Shown: positions 8,617 to 20,462 of the stretch, piece by piece | Numbering within the stretch: the first letter of the stretch is position 1 | How the letters are laid out: the number at the start of each line of letters is the position of its first letter | DNA from: Pseudoalteromonas sp. H71 | GTDB lineage: Bacteria > Pseudomonadota > Gammaproteobacteria > Enterobacterales > Alteromonadaceae | DNA: 52,183 bases | Assembly: GCF_001468485.1 (NCBI RefSeq) | Contig: NZ_LODI01000035.1 | Location: 95,206-147,388, forward strand | Reading direction: 5' to 3' | Program-made: the position numbers and the translations under genes | Notes under the pieces: model-generated | The model's input: the letters and a program-made list of their open reading frames with translations, nothing else | Database searches by the model: none | Told to the model about the DNA's origin: nothing

Positions 8617-9021
8617 TTAAAACTGGCCCTCATTCAATAAATCACTCATTTGTTTCTGTGTTAAACATTGTCCATTTGACCAGCTTGAATTTAATTGCGT
8701 AATTAGGCTACCAATGCGCTGCGATTTTTTTTGCAGCTGAGTTATCAGTGCATTCGCTTCGTTTTGCTTTTGCTGCAAGCGCTCAATAACAACCGTGTGG
8801 TCTAGGTTATTTTCTGGTGTTTTTAACGTCGGTATTTCCTCTAACGAAAACCCTAAACTTTGTGCAAACTTAATCATTTTTATTTGCTCAATGCTTGAAT
8901 GTTCGTATTGCCTGTAGCCATTACTATTGCGGCTGCTTTTCGGTAACAAACCTTTACTTTCGTAATAACGAATTGTACTAGGGGCAACGCCAACGAGTTT
9001 TGCAAGTTCACTTATTTTCAT
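8617..9021 (-). CDS. MerR-family transcriptional regulator
   Basis: A 134-residue MerR-type activator. The N-terminal winged helix-turn-helix is classical (MKISELAKLVGVAPSTIRYY, then GLLP and GYRQYE). A long coiled-coil dimerisation helix follows (about 75-115). The C-terminus has a single cysteine (C118) and no metal-binding cysteine cluster, so it is more likely a small-molecule or redox-responsive MerR than a metal sensor. It is transcribed away from the ene-reductase gene at 9309. A promoter with the hallmark 19-bp spacer sits in front of that gene (9247-9277), which makes it the likely target. Confidence 0.9.
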   Translation of the reverse strand: MKISELAKLVGVAPSTIRYYESKGLLPKSSRNSNGYRQYEHSSIEQIKMIKFAQSLGFSLEEIPTLKTPENNLDHTVVIERLQQKQNEANALITQLQKKSQRIGSLITQLNSSWSNGQCLTQKQMSDLLNEGQF

Positions 9022-9032
9022 CGTGGTCCTAT

Positions 9033-9227
9033 TTAACCTGAACTCTGGATAATAAACCTCTAGCAGCTATTTTCAACGCTAACTGCGTTGAATTTACTTG
9101 CAATAGGCCAGCTATTGATGCGTAAATTCGCCTTGTTTTCATTGAAAATCTCTGGCTAGAAAAAATCAATTTTAATATCACCTTTATGCAATATATTAGT
9201 AAGTCTCTTAACCATAGTTCAGGTTAA
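9033..9227. mobile_element. MITE-like element with TTAACCTGAACT ends
   Basis: A 195-bp non-coding segment bounded by TTAACCTGAACT (9033-9044) and its exact complement AGTTCAGGTTAA (9216-9227), with similarity continuing a few bases inward (CTGGAT versus ATGGTT). It contains internal dyads (TTCAACGC/GCGTTGAA) and no ORF. It sits between the merR-like gene and its presumed target promoter, so it lengthens the intergenic region without touching the operator. It is a different family from the ATACCAATCCG element at 4804-5012. Confidence 0.6.
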
Positions 9228-9246
9228 TTAATTTATAAATACTGCC

Positions 9247-9277
9247 TTGACCTTAAAGCTAACTTTAAAGTTATAGT
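9247..9277 (+). promoter_or_regulatory. MerR-type promoter with 19-bp spacer and dyad operator
   Basis: The -35 TTGACC (9247-9252) and -10 TATAGT (9272-9277) are separated by 19 bp, the stretched spacing that MerR activators compensate. The spacer contains a near-perfect dyad: ACCTTAAAG and CTTTAAAGT around CTAA, with two mismatches over 22 bp. Transcription would start near 9284 and read the ene-reductase gene. The divergent merR-like gene at 8617-9021 is the obvious regulator. Confidence 0.75.
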
Positions 9278-9308
9278 GGCGATAATGTCAATTTAATTGG
9301 TTTGTAAC

Positions 9309-10553
9309 ATGCCAGAAAATCAACAAGGTGTCGTCTTTTCACCTATTACTTTACCTAGCGGTTTAGTTTTAAAAAATAGGCTAGTAAAAGCGGCCATGGA
9401 AGAAAACCTAGCTGAAGCCGATCTTACACCATCGCAAGTACTTAAAAATTGTTACAGCGCATGGGCACAAGGCGGGGTTGGTTTAGTGATCACCGGTAAC
9501 GTTATGGTTGATCACTTAGCTATGACAGGCCCAGGTGGCCTGGCGCTTGAGCAGCACACTGATATTACATCGTTTGCTGAGCTTGCGCGATTATCAAAGC
9601 AAAATGAATGTAAAGTTATTATGCAAATTAACCACCCAGGCCGCCAAGTATTTAAAAAAATGGGTGGGAAAGTGCTGTCAGCCTCTAACGTGCCACTAAA
9701 CATGGGAAAACACTCTCATCTATTTGGCCAACCAAAAGCAATGACACACAACGAAATTAATGATGTTGTTGAGCGCTTTACAAATACGGCATTGCAAGCA
9801 CAAAAGGCAGGGTTCGATGGTGTGCAGATACATGCGGCTCATGGGTACTTATTAGCTCAGTTTTTATCGCCTTTAACCAATAAGCGTGATGATAAATACG
9901 GCGGCAGTCTTGAAAATCGTGCGCGTTTATTAACCGAAATAACTCAAAAAATTAAGGCTAGTTGCGCAAGTAACTTTTCGGTATCGGTTAAACTAAACTC
10001 AGCTGACTTTCAACGCGGTGGGTTTGAACCTAGCGACGCCCAAGCTGTAGTAACCCTGTTAAGTAAATTAAATATAGATTTTGTTGAGCTTTCGGGCGGC
10101 AGTTACGAGGCACCAGCTATGCAAGGTAAAACGGCCGATGAACGCACACTCGCTCGTGAAGCGTACTTTTTAGAATTTGCCAAAACAATTAGCGAGCAAT
10201 CCAGTACTCCTATTATGACTACGGGTGGTATAAGCCGCTTAGGTGTAGCATGTACGGTTGTTAGTTCAGGAGTGGCGCTTGTAGGGATGGCAACTGCATG
10301 TGCATATTACCCTTCTCTGGCCAAAATTTGGCAAACAAAGCCAAATTTTATTGCATCACTACCTGTTGTTACTCTAAAAGACAAAACCCTAGCAGGCCTA
10401 GCCACTATGGCATTAGTAAAAAGGCAAATTCGCCGCATGGGTCAAGGCAAACCTGCAAAAATAAATGCATCAGCGGTATTTACTTTAATTGGCGACCAAA
10501 TTAGAGCCATAAAATTAACAAAGCGCTATAAAAAACGTTTTATTGAAAAATAG
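9309..10553 (+). CDS. NADH:flavin oxidoreductase (Old Yellow Enzyme family)
   Basis: An FMN-dependent ene-reductase-type TIM barrel of about 414 residues. Visible signatures are INHPGRQ, the active-site segment IHAAHGYLLAQFLSP, and NKRDDKYGGSLENRARLLTE, which is diagnostic of the OYE/2,4-dienoyl-CoA reductase family. ELSGGSYEAP and TTGGI near the C-terminus bind flavin phosphate. It lacks the iron-sulphur and second flavin domains of FadH, so it is a single-domain NADPH/NADH ene-reductase of uncertain substrate. I chose ATG 9309; the frame is open to TTG 9297. The promoter at 9247-9277 makes it a MerR-activated gene, plausibly for electrophile detoxification. Confidence 0.88.
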   Translation: MPENQQGVVFSPITLPSGLVLKNRLVKAAMEENLAEADLTPSQVLKNCYSAWAQGGVGLVITGNVMVDHLAMTGPGGLALEQHTDITSFAELARLSKQNECKVIMQINHPGRQVFKKMGGKVLSASNVPLNMGKHSHLFGQPKAMTHNEINDVVERFTNTALQAQKAGFDGVQIHAAHGYLLAQFLSPLTNKRDDKYGGSLENRARLLTEITQKIKASCASNFSVSVKLNSADFQRGGFEPSDAQAVVTLLSKLNIDFVELSGGSYEAPAMQGKTADERTLAREAYFLEFAKTISEQSSTPIMTTGGISRLGVACTVVSSGVALVGMATACAYYPSLAKIWQTKPNFIASLPVVTLKDKTLAGLATMALVKRQIRRMGQGKPAKINASAVFTLIGDQIRAIKLTKRYKKRFIEK

Positions 10554-10652
10554 TCCTCATAACCGCCGTTGTTGTCTCTATTAATTAAGTTTATTAATTG
10601 TTAGAAATACGCTAAAGTTTAATTAGCATATTTATATGATAAAAAACAATGA

Positions 10653-13865
<3,213 letters not shown>

Positions 13866-13894
13866 CTATACATAAAGCTTTAAATGACTACCCT

Positions 13895-13930
13895 AAGCCC
13901 GCTTTTTCCCCTTAAATAGTGGGCTTTTTT
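13895..13930 (+). terminator. Intrinsic terminator after lacZ-like gene
   Basis: AAGCCCGCT pairs with AGTGGGCTT (one mismatch), followed by seven T. It would end the beta-galactosidase transcript. Confidence 0.75.
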
Positions 13931-13977
13931 TATGTAAAACATGCTAATTTAAACGTTTGAAATAGAAGGAACGCTAA

Positions 13978-14556
13978 ATGAACATAGGTATTTATATATA
14001 TGATGATGCTGAAGTACTCGACTTTTCAGGCCCATTTGAAGTATTTAGTACTGCTCAACGTTCAGCTAAAAACGAGTGGAATATATTTTTAGTCGCGCAA
14101 CATAATCAGCCTGTAAATGCGCGAGGTGGTTTTAGTGTAAATCCCCATTACAGTTTTGCTGATCATCCTGCCATTGATTTACTTTTAGTGGTTGGCGGTG
14201 TTCACAATAATGAGCTCACTAAAGCCGCTGTTATTGATTGGATAAAGCGCACAGCCCAGTCAGCTCCGGTAGTAGCATCGGTTTGTACAGGCGCATTTTT
14301 ATTAGCAAAGGCAGAGCTATTAAATGGTAAAAATGTAACAACTCACTGGGAAGACATAAACGAGCTAGCCGCTTTGTTCCCTTTACTCAATGTAATGAGT
14401 AATAAGCGCTGGGTAAAGCATGATAAGTTTATAACCTCAGCGGGTATTTCTGCAGGTATCGATATGAGCTTACATTTAGTGGCTGAGCATATAAGCCCTG
14501 AACTTGCAGAGCTAACAGCAAAACAAATGCAGTACACCTGGCACAAAAGTATTTAA
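13978..14556 (+). CDS. DJ-1/PfpI-family protein (class I glutamine amidotransferase-like)
   Basis: A 192-residue single-domain protein of the DJ-1/PfpI superfamily. The nucleophile-elbow cysteine is visible in SVCTGAFLLA (about residue 103), preceded by LLLVVGG. THWEDINEL and FITSAGISAGIDMSLHLV are typical of the subgroup that forms the N-terminal domain of GATase-1-like AraC regulators and of isonitrile hydratases. There is no AraC domain here. The reaction cannot be deduced; isonitrile hydratase, glyoxalase III-type or stress-protein roles are all possible. AGAAGGAACG precedes the ATG. Confidence 0.82.
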   Translation: MNIGIYIYDDAEVLDFSGPFEVFSTAQRSAKNEWNIFLVAQHNQPVNARGGFSVNPHYSFADHPAIDLLLVVGGVHNNELTKAAVIDWIKRTAQSAPVVASVCTGAFLLAKAELLNGKNVTTHWEDINELAALFPLLNVMSNKRWVKHDKFITSAGISAGIDMSLHLVAEHISPELAELTAKQMQYTWHKSI

Positions 14557-14768
14557 TCACCCTCTAGCGACCTATTGTAAAAAAAGAAGTTTACTGATTA
14601 GCAAAAACAATACGGCTTAAATGTACCTATTATGCGATAAGCATACTGATATAAAGCAAAAAAGTTTGCTAAATTAAGGTTGGTTAATACAAGTATGTAT
14701 TGCTAAATCAACTTATTGCAAAACTCATAAAATAATAGCAGTAAGTAAATATCACTTTAGGGATTCAC

Positions 14769-17102
14769 ATGACATTACTTAAAACCTCGGCACTTGCTTT
14801 TTCTATATTAGCGGGGCTGTCTTTATCTGGCTGTTCTATGACTCAAAATACTCCATCTACCTTGGCCTCTGCTGAAATAGACACGTCACTTTCACTCGCG
14901 CAAATTTATAAAGATAAAGAATTTAAAACCCAGCGTAGCACTTACTTTAAGTGGCTAGATGATGGCACCGGCTACACTGTGCTTGAAGAGCGCGAAAGCG
15001 AAAAAGAAGAAGCAGACGACAGCAACGCCGATGATGAAAAAGAGCACGGCGTAAAAGGTAACGACATTGTATTTTACAATGCTGACGGGACAGGCCGTAA
15101 AGTACTGGTTGAGTTTGAAAAGCTACTACCAGAGGGCGCAGACGAGCCATTGGCAATCGAAAGCTACCAATGGTCAAAAGACGGTAAATGGCTGATGGTA
15201 TTTACCAACAGCGAGCAAGTTTGGCGCTCACGCAGCCGCGGGGATTTTTGGTTACTCAACCTTGAGACTAACCAGTTACAGCAATTAGGTGGTAAAGACG
15301 TTGAGCCAACTACGTTAATGTTTGCTAAGTTCTCACCAGATAGCTCTAAAGTGGCTTATGTACGCGATAACAATATTTATATGCAAGCAGTTGGTAGTAA
15401 CGATGTAACCGCGCTTACAACCGATGGCAGCGCCACCCTAGTTAACGGTAATTTTGATTGGGTATACGAAGAAGAATTCACCATTGCCGATGGTTTTCGT
15501 TGGAGCCCCGACAACAAATCAATCGCCTATTGGCAGCTTGATACCAGTGACGTTAAATTTTTCACTATGATCAACAACACCGATGAACTGTACCCTACCC
15601 TTAAAGAATTCCCGTATCCTAAGGCCGGTGAAACCAACTCTGCCGTGCGTGTTGGTGTGGTAAGCCTTGCTGATAAACAAACCCGTTGGGCTGAGCTTGA
15701 AGGCGATAACCGCGACCGTTATATTCCGCGTATTAGCTGGGCGGGCACCGGTAATGAATTAATGATTCAAGATTTAAACCGTCCACAAAGCCATAACAAA
15801 GTGTGGTTGTTTGATTGGCAAAAGCAGCAACTGGCCAAAATTTTAGAAGACAAAGACGATGCGTTTATCGAATGGTTTTATAAAGCCAACTGGTCAAAAG
15901 ACGGTGAGTTTTTTATTTGGCATAGCGAACGCGACGGTTGGCGTCATCTTTATCGTGTATCGCGCGATGGCAAAACTATTATCGACCTAACCCCAGGCGA
16001 TTACGACATTATTGATATGCTTACCATTAATGAAGATAAAAACGTAATGTATTTTATTGCCTCGCCAAACGATCCTGGTCAGCGTTATTTATACAGCACA
16101 CCGCTTGATGGCAGCAGCAAACCGGTACGGGTAACACCTGCTGAGTTTGAAGGTTCAAACAGCTACTACATGTCAAAAGATGCCTCGTGGGCTATGCACA
16201 CTTACTCAAAGTTTGGTATGCCACCGACTAAAGAGATCATTAAAGTGAGCGATCACAGTAATGTAAAAACTTTAGTTGAAAACAACGAGCTTAAACAAAA
16301 ACTGGCTGAGCAAAGCTTACCAAAGCATGAGTTTTTTAAAGTAAACGCGCAAGATGGCACCGAGCTTGACGGCTACATTATGTTCCCTGAGAACATGGAT
16401 AAAAGTAAAAAACACCCAATTGTGTTTTACGTATACGGCGAACCATGGGGCTCAACAGTGCAAGACCGCTGGGAAGGTAACAGTTACTTGTATAAATCAC
16501 TGCTAACGCAAAAAGGCTTTATTGTGGCATCGGTTGATAACCGAGGTACACGTACACCAAAAGGCCGCGATTGGCGCAAATCGATTTATAAAAAAATCGG
16601 CTCAATTACCGTACAAGACCAAGTAGACGCCCTAGATGCCATGGCTAAACGCTGGGATGTAATAGACACTGACCGTGTTGGCGTATGGGGGCATTCAGGG
16701 GGCGGTAGTTCAACCCTTAACTTATTGTTCCGCCATGGTGATAAATTTAAAGTAGGCATTGCCTCAGCACCGGTGCCAGATATACGTTTATACGACACCA
16801 TTTACCAAGAGCGTTATGCCGGCAACCCAAACACCGATCCTGAGAGTTACGATAACACTTCGCCGATTACCTTTGCTAAAAACCTAACCGGTAAGCTATT
16901 GCTTATTCACGGCACAGGCGATGATAACGTGCATTATCAAGGCTCAGAGCGCTTAATTGACGAGCTTGTAAAGCACAACAAGCAGTTTGAGTTTTTCTCA
17001 TACCCTAACCGCTCACATAGCTTACGTGAAGGCAAAGGCACCACCTTGCATTACCATACTATGATGGCTGACTTTTTTGAAAAGCACTTACTAAATAAGT
17101 AA
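14769..17102 (+). CDS. Lipoprotein dipeptidyl-peptidase IV-like S9 serine peptidase
   Basis: A 777-residue S9B-type peptidase. The N-terminus is a lipoprotein signal with lipobox LSGC (lipidated Cys22), so the enzyme is probably anchored in the outer membrane facing the periplasm. A beta-propeller domain (about 50-500) carries the WVYEEEF motif that binds the substrate amino terminus in DPP-IV enzymes. The C-terminal alpha/beta-hydrolase has Ser643 in GHSGGGS, Asp718/719 in GTGDDNVH and His750 in NRSHS. The nucleophile elbow GHSGGG differs slightly from the usual GWSYGG. It should release X-Pro dipeptides. An acidic stretch (about 72-95, many E/D) sits before the propeller. A terminator follows at 17126-17161. 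Confidence 0.93.
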   Translation: MTLLKTSALAFSILAGLSLSGCSMTQNTPSTLASAEIDTSLSLAQIYKDKEFKTQRSTYFKWLDDGTGYTVLEERESEKEEADDSNADDEKEHGVKGNDIVFYNADGTGRKVLVEFEKLLPEGADEPLAIESYQWSKDGKWLMVFTNSEQVWRSRSRGDFWLLNLETNQLQQLGGKDVEPTTLMFAKFSPDSSKVAYVRDNNIYMQAVGSNDVTALTTDGSATLVNGNFDWVYEEEFTIADGFRWSPDNKSIAYWQLDTSDVKFFTMINNTDELYPTLKEFPYPKAGETNSAVRVGVVSLADKQTRWAELEGDNRDRYIPRISWAGTGNELMIQDLNRPQSHNKVWLFDWQKQQLAKILEDKDDAFIEWFYKANWSKDGEFFIWHSERDGWRHLYRVSRDGKTIIDLTPGDYDIIDMLTINEDKNVMYFIASPNDPGQRYLYSTPLDGSSKPVRVTPAEFEGSNSYYMSKDASWAMHTYSKFGMPPTKEIIKVSDHSNVKTLVENNELKQKLAEQSLPKHEFFKVNAQDGTELDGYIMFPENMDKSKKHPIVFYVYGEPWGSTVQDRWEGNSYLYKSLLTQKGFIVASVDNRGTRTPKGRDWRKSIYKKIGSITVQDQVDALDAMAKRWDVIDTDRVGVWGHSGGGSSTLNLLFRHGDKFKVGIASAPVPDIRLYDTIYQERYAGNPNTDPESYDNTSPITFAKNLTGKLLLIHGTGDDNVHYQGSERLIDELVKHNKQFEFFSYPNRSHSLREGKGTTLHYHTMMADFFEKHLLNK

Positions 17103-17125
17103 TCGCTTTAAAAAATAAAATACTA

Positions 17126-17161
17126 AAGCCGCACTCTAATTATTAGAGTGCGGCTTTTTTA
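17126..17161 (+). terminator. Strong terminator after DPP-IV gene
   Basis: A nearly uninterrupted stem AAGCCGCACTCTAAT/ATTAGAGTGCGGCTT with a one-base centre (effective small loop), then six T. It overlaps the start of the ~30-bp repeat seen again at 20653 and 24783. Confidence 0.9.
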
Positions 17162-17420
17162 ATCAAAGTGTAATGGGGGTTTACAAAGGTTTAGCTTTGG
17201 TTAAAAGCTGCGAAACCAAAAAATATATGCTAACAAGCTAATTGGTTAATACTACGAATTAGCTGAAAGCTCTCCCCACTTAAAAGAAATACGCCAATAG
17301 CCATATATTAAGGTTTAAAGTCGCTTTTCAACCAATTGTTTTAGATGACAAATGTTAACTTTACTGTTACTTTCGAAGTTAATACTACTATCACATCTAC
17401 GCTTAAAATGGATTAGCACT
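17154..17420. other. Intergenic region upstream of ATPase-TOPRIM cassette
   Basis: The left end holds a repeat of the form TTTTTAATCAAA-N7-GGNGGTTTACAAAG, which recurs at about 20653-20685 beyond the cassette and, shorter, at about 24783-24810. The remainder is AT-rich and presumably holds the cassette promoter; no specific operator is recognised. The frame of the ATPase is open to 17352, but that part encodes a leucine-rich stretch unlike the family N-terminus. Confidence 0.45.
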
Positions 17421-19001
17421 ATGGACAGTATACGAATTCAAGGCTTGAAAAGCTTAAAAGATACAGGGGTTGTAGAACTTAAGCCCCTTACGATACTTCT
17501 CGGAGAAAATAGTGCAGGTAAAAGTACTTTTCTTAGGACCTTTCCCTTAATTAAACAAAGCTTAGCGTCAAGTACAAGAGGTTCAATTTTGTGGTTCGGT
17601 TCATATGTAGATTTTGGAGACTATGAGCATGCTCTTTCAAAATATTCGACTGATGGAAAAATAAAGTTTGGCTTTGGTTTTGATCTGTCATCATTTAAGA
17701 ACGCTCACCATAGTATTCTTAGAGATTTTCTTGAAAAATCACTTCTTGGGAAGTATTACTTAAATTTCAACCTTAAAAAAGATAAAAAAGGTAATGAAAA
17801 AGTATCTGAGCTAGACTTGGATTATTTTCAAAACCAATGTTCAATTAATTTTGACATCGAAAAAAATAAAATTGAGCATTTTGCTGTTAATGGTCATGAT
17901 TTCTCAGAGTATTTTCAAGAAACAGAAATGGATGCTTTTAGTGGAAGAGCTAACTTATTGCCTATACTCAGGTTTAAGAAAAATGGGCTTGATTCACGTA
18001 TTGCTTATAGATTTAGAGCTCCATATGTGTTTATTAATGAAAGTATCTACCAAGAAATATCAAAAAGAATCACCCCATTTACTAGAAAAGGGACGAATAT
18101 ATCTGACATATTACAACAAGTAGTTAGGTGTGATGTTTCTTCTACTGAAAATTTTTACAAGGAATTGATTAACTCTTCAAATGCAGTCACATGGAAAAAG
18201 AAAATAGTAAATATAAAAAACGAAGAGAATCAACTTTCGGAATTAATGTCACTAGTAATTGCTATACATATTCCTACTTCACTATTTGTGTTTAATCAGC
18301 GTTTCTGCGAGTTGTTTGAGTCAACGAATTATATCGCACCACTGAGGGCCAATGCAGAAAGATATTATAGGACTCAAAATTTAAGCGTAGATCAAGTTGA
18401 TCATCAAGGAAGTAATTTGCCTATGTTTATAGATAACTTGTCTGAAACCCAAAAAAAGAATTTTCAAGAATGGATGACAAATAATTTCGGCTTTTTCTTA
18501 GATGCGCGCTCTTCTACAGGTCACCTAAGTTTATATCTTCATTACAAAGATTCCGATACAGATTATAATGTAACTGACATGGGATTTGGCTTCTCTCAAA
18601 TCCTACCTATTATTACACAGCTTTGGTTTACCACGTACATAAAATCACACCAAAGAAACAGGTACAGTAATGAAGTTAACTTTAAAATGCTTATTATTGA
18701 ACAACCTGAACTTCATTTACATCCTAGGATTCAGTCAAAGCTTATAAACGTATTTATTCGAGCTATTGAACTTTGTAAAAAAGATAATATAGACCTAAAA
18801 ATTATGATTGAAACTCATAGTGAAACTATAGTTAACTGTATAGGAAGAGCAATTTCAAAAAATAAACTTAGCAAAGGGGATACATCAATAATTGTTTTTG
18901 ATAAGAAAAAACCTGATGAAGAAACAGCTGTTAAGATTTCAACTTATGATGATGATGGATGTCTATTGGATTGGCCTTGGGGCTTTTTTGACACGGAGTA
19001 A
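17421..19001 (+). CDS. OLD-like AAA/ABC-type ATPase (DUF3696-like), probable defence gene
   Basis: A 526-residue SMC/ABC-fold ATPase. Walker A is GENSAGKST (residues 28-36). Near the C-terminus come GFGFSQILPII (signature-like), Walker B and D-loop LLIIEQPELHLHP (about 424-436), and the H-switch IETHSE (about 463). The protein ends WPWGFFDTE, typical of DUF3696-type ATPases. It has no TOPRIM domain of its own; that function seems to be in the next gene, 8 bp downstream. ATG 17421 is chosen because family members start at the MDSIRIQGLKSL-like strand; the longer frame from 17352 adds 23 unlikely residues. Codon use is more AT-rich than the flanking genes, suggesting transfer. Known relatives of this fold act in OLD, Gabija, Septu and PARIS anti-phage systems. 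Confidence 0.82.
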   Translation: MDSIRIQGLKSLKDTGVVELKPLTILLGENSAGKSTFLRTFPLIKQSLASSTRGSILWFGSYVDFGDYEHALSKYSTDGKIKFGFGFDLSSFKNAHHSILRDFLEKSLLGKYYLNFNLKKDKKGNEKVSELDLDYFQNQCSINFDIEKNKIEHFAVNGHDFSEYFQETEMDAFSGRANLLPILRFKKNGLDSRIAYRFRAPYVFINESIYQEISKRITPFTRKGTNISDILQQVVRCDVSSTENFYKELINSSNAVTWKKKIVNIKNEENQLSELMSLVIAIHIPTSLFVFNQRFCELFESTNYIAPLRANAERYYRTQNLSVDQVDHQGSNLPMFIDNLSETQKKNFQEWMTNNFGFFLDARSSTGHLSLYLHYKDSDTDYNVTDMGFGFSQILPIITQLWFTTYIKSHQRNRYSNEVNFKMLIIEQPELHLHPRIQSKLINVFIRAIELCKKDNIDLKIMIETHSETIVNCIGRAISKNKLSKGDTSIIVFDKKKPDEETAVKISTYDDDGCLLDWPWGFFDTE

Positions 19002-19009
19002 TACCAAGG

Positions 19010-20086
19010 ATGATTTTAGAAATTCACAATTCCATTGAATTAAAGTTGGATAAAAAAGAATTAACAGAAAATGATTTTGATCAATTATCCTCTTTATTTA
19101 GGCTTAGAAGAAAAGGAGGTACATTTATACTAGCGAAAGTTTCCTTTTTAGAAAAGTTACTAAAATTTCAGTGGAGTCCGCACGACCTAAGCAATATTAA
19201 AATGCTCATAAAAGATCAAACACAATGGAGTAATTGGTTAAAACAATTAGATTTCAGAGTTGTATTGACATCATTAGATACTAAAGAAAATGAGGAGTTA
19301 GCATTGAACAGCTTTCCTCATGTATATCTAGGTGATTTCAATGATTGCCTTCCGACGGTTATCGCTGAAAATATCAATGATGTAAAATTTTTTAAATACA
19401 TGACAGATAGCTACCTTAAAGAGGAATTAAAGATAAGAGGTGTTCAAGTTTCAGCAAATGAAAAACTAGGTGGTGGTTCAACAATTGATCAAGTGATAAA
19501 AACACACCAAGAAAATAATGAGGGGTTAGCATTTTGTATCGTTGACTCGGATAAAAAACACCCTGCATGTAACTTTGGCGAAACAGCATTAGCTGTTAAA
19601 GCTTTACCATTACATAACTTAACTAAAGCAGTTTTTACAGACTCAAGAGAAATAGAAAACCTAATTCCATTTGATTTAATGCATGAAGTTTTTAGTAGTA
19701 AACACCAAAAATTAAAAATAAATTCGTATAACGAGTTCCGTAAAAGTAACATAGCAGGACATAACCCTATAAAGTATATAGATTTTAAAAAAGGATTAAG
19801 AAAGTATATTGCATGTAAAGATACCTGCTTATCTACTAAAGCTTTTTGGAATGAAGTACTTATCAGTACAGGTCATGATTGTAATTGCAATTGCTCATCA
19901 GCTAAAAAGTGCCAATGTGTAGTTTTAGATGGCTTTGGTTCTGATTTGTTGAAAACAATAGTTGAAAAGTTAAAAACTACCGAATTTAAAATTTCAGCTG
20001 TTGAAGAGTACTATAAAGAAGAATTATTTTATTTATGTAATAAAATGGTTCCGTTTGTAATTGCTCCAACTAAGTTAGTCTGCTAA
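19010..20086 (+). CDS. TOPRIM-like partner protein with Cys-rich insert, probable effector nuclease
   Basis: A 358-residue protein not assigned to a named family with confidence. Residues 118-220 follow a TOPRIM order: a Glu in VIAENINDVKFF (E120), a GGGST turn, the acidic pair in CIVDSDKKHP (D179, D181) and REIENLIP (E216). This matches the pattern of OLD-family and DUF4435-type TOPRIM nucleases. Residues about 288-305 hold a dense cysteine cluster (DCNCNC, then KCQC) that could bind zinc. The start lies 8 bp after the ATPase stop, so the genes are translationally linked. I infer an ATPase-sensor plus TOPRIM-effector pair; nuclease activity is not proven by sequence. Confidence 0.65.
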   Translation: MILEIHNSIELKLDKKELTENDFDQLSSLFRLRRKGGTFILAKVSFLEKLLKFQWSPHDLSNIKMLIKDQTQWSNWLKQLDFRVVLTSLDTKENEELALNSFPHVYLGDFNDCLPTVIAENINDVKFFKYMTDSYLKEELKIRGVQVSANEKLGGGSTIDQVIKTHQENNEGLAFCIVDSDKKHPACNFGETALAVKALPLHNLTKAVFTDSREIENLIPFDLMHEVFSSKHQKLKINSYNEFRKSNIAGHNPIKYIDFKKGLRKYIACKDTCLSTKAFWNEVLISTGHDCNCNCSSAKKCQCVVLDGFGSDLLKTIVEKLKTTEFKISAVEEYYKEELFYLCNKMVPFVIAPTKLVC

Positions 20087-20161
20087 TTAAGGTATTGAGT
20101 TGTAACTAGACTTGTAATACTAAATAGAAATATTAGTGCAAAGCCCATTTAGACGATGGGC

Positions 20162-20449
20162 TTATCTATAACCATCCACCATGTTCTGAATTTGCATTAG
20201 TAATTTATTTTTAGCCTTTTCATCATGTTGAGGTATCACCACATCTATTTTTACCTCTAAACCTAAAGCTTCCATTAAATCGAACGCGCGGCCAATTGAT
20301 AACGAGCCTGTGCCATTTTCAAAGTCACTCACCGTATTGATACTAATACCGGAGAAATCCCCCGCAGTTTTTTGGTCAAGCTTTTGGCTTTTCCTCACCA
20401 TACTTGCCAATTTACCTAATTGTTTTGCTGACTTTATCGTGACTTCCAT
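20162..20449 (-). CDS. HipB-like XRE-family transcriptional regulator, no hipA partner
   Basis: A protein of about 95 residues with a Cro/C1 helix-turn-helix (LGKLASMVRKSQKLDQKTAG, then ISINTVSDFENGTGSLSIGR). It continues into FDLMEALGLEVKID, as in HipB antitoxins. No HipA kinase gene is next to it: downstream lies the convergent TOPRIM gene. I use the ATG at 20449 because one of its presumed operators (20463-20480) would otherwise be coding. The frame is open to 20500. Four regularly spaced palindromes upstream point to strong autoregulation. It may belong to the ATPase-TOPRIM cassette as a controller, or be an orphan antitoxin. Confidence 0.8.
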   Translation of the reverse strand: MEVTIKSAKQLGKLASMVRKSQKLDQKTAGDFSGISINTVSDFENGTGSLSIGRAFDLMEALGLEVKIDVVIPQHDEKAKNKLLMQIQNMVDGYR

Positions 20450-20462
20450 TACCAATCCAAAA

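Noticed and set aside
20162..20449. Complete hipBA toxin-antitoxin operon
   Set aside because: No HipA-like kinase frame lies on either side.
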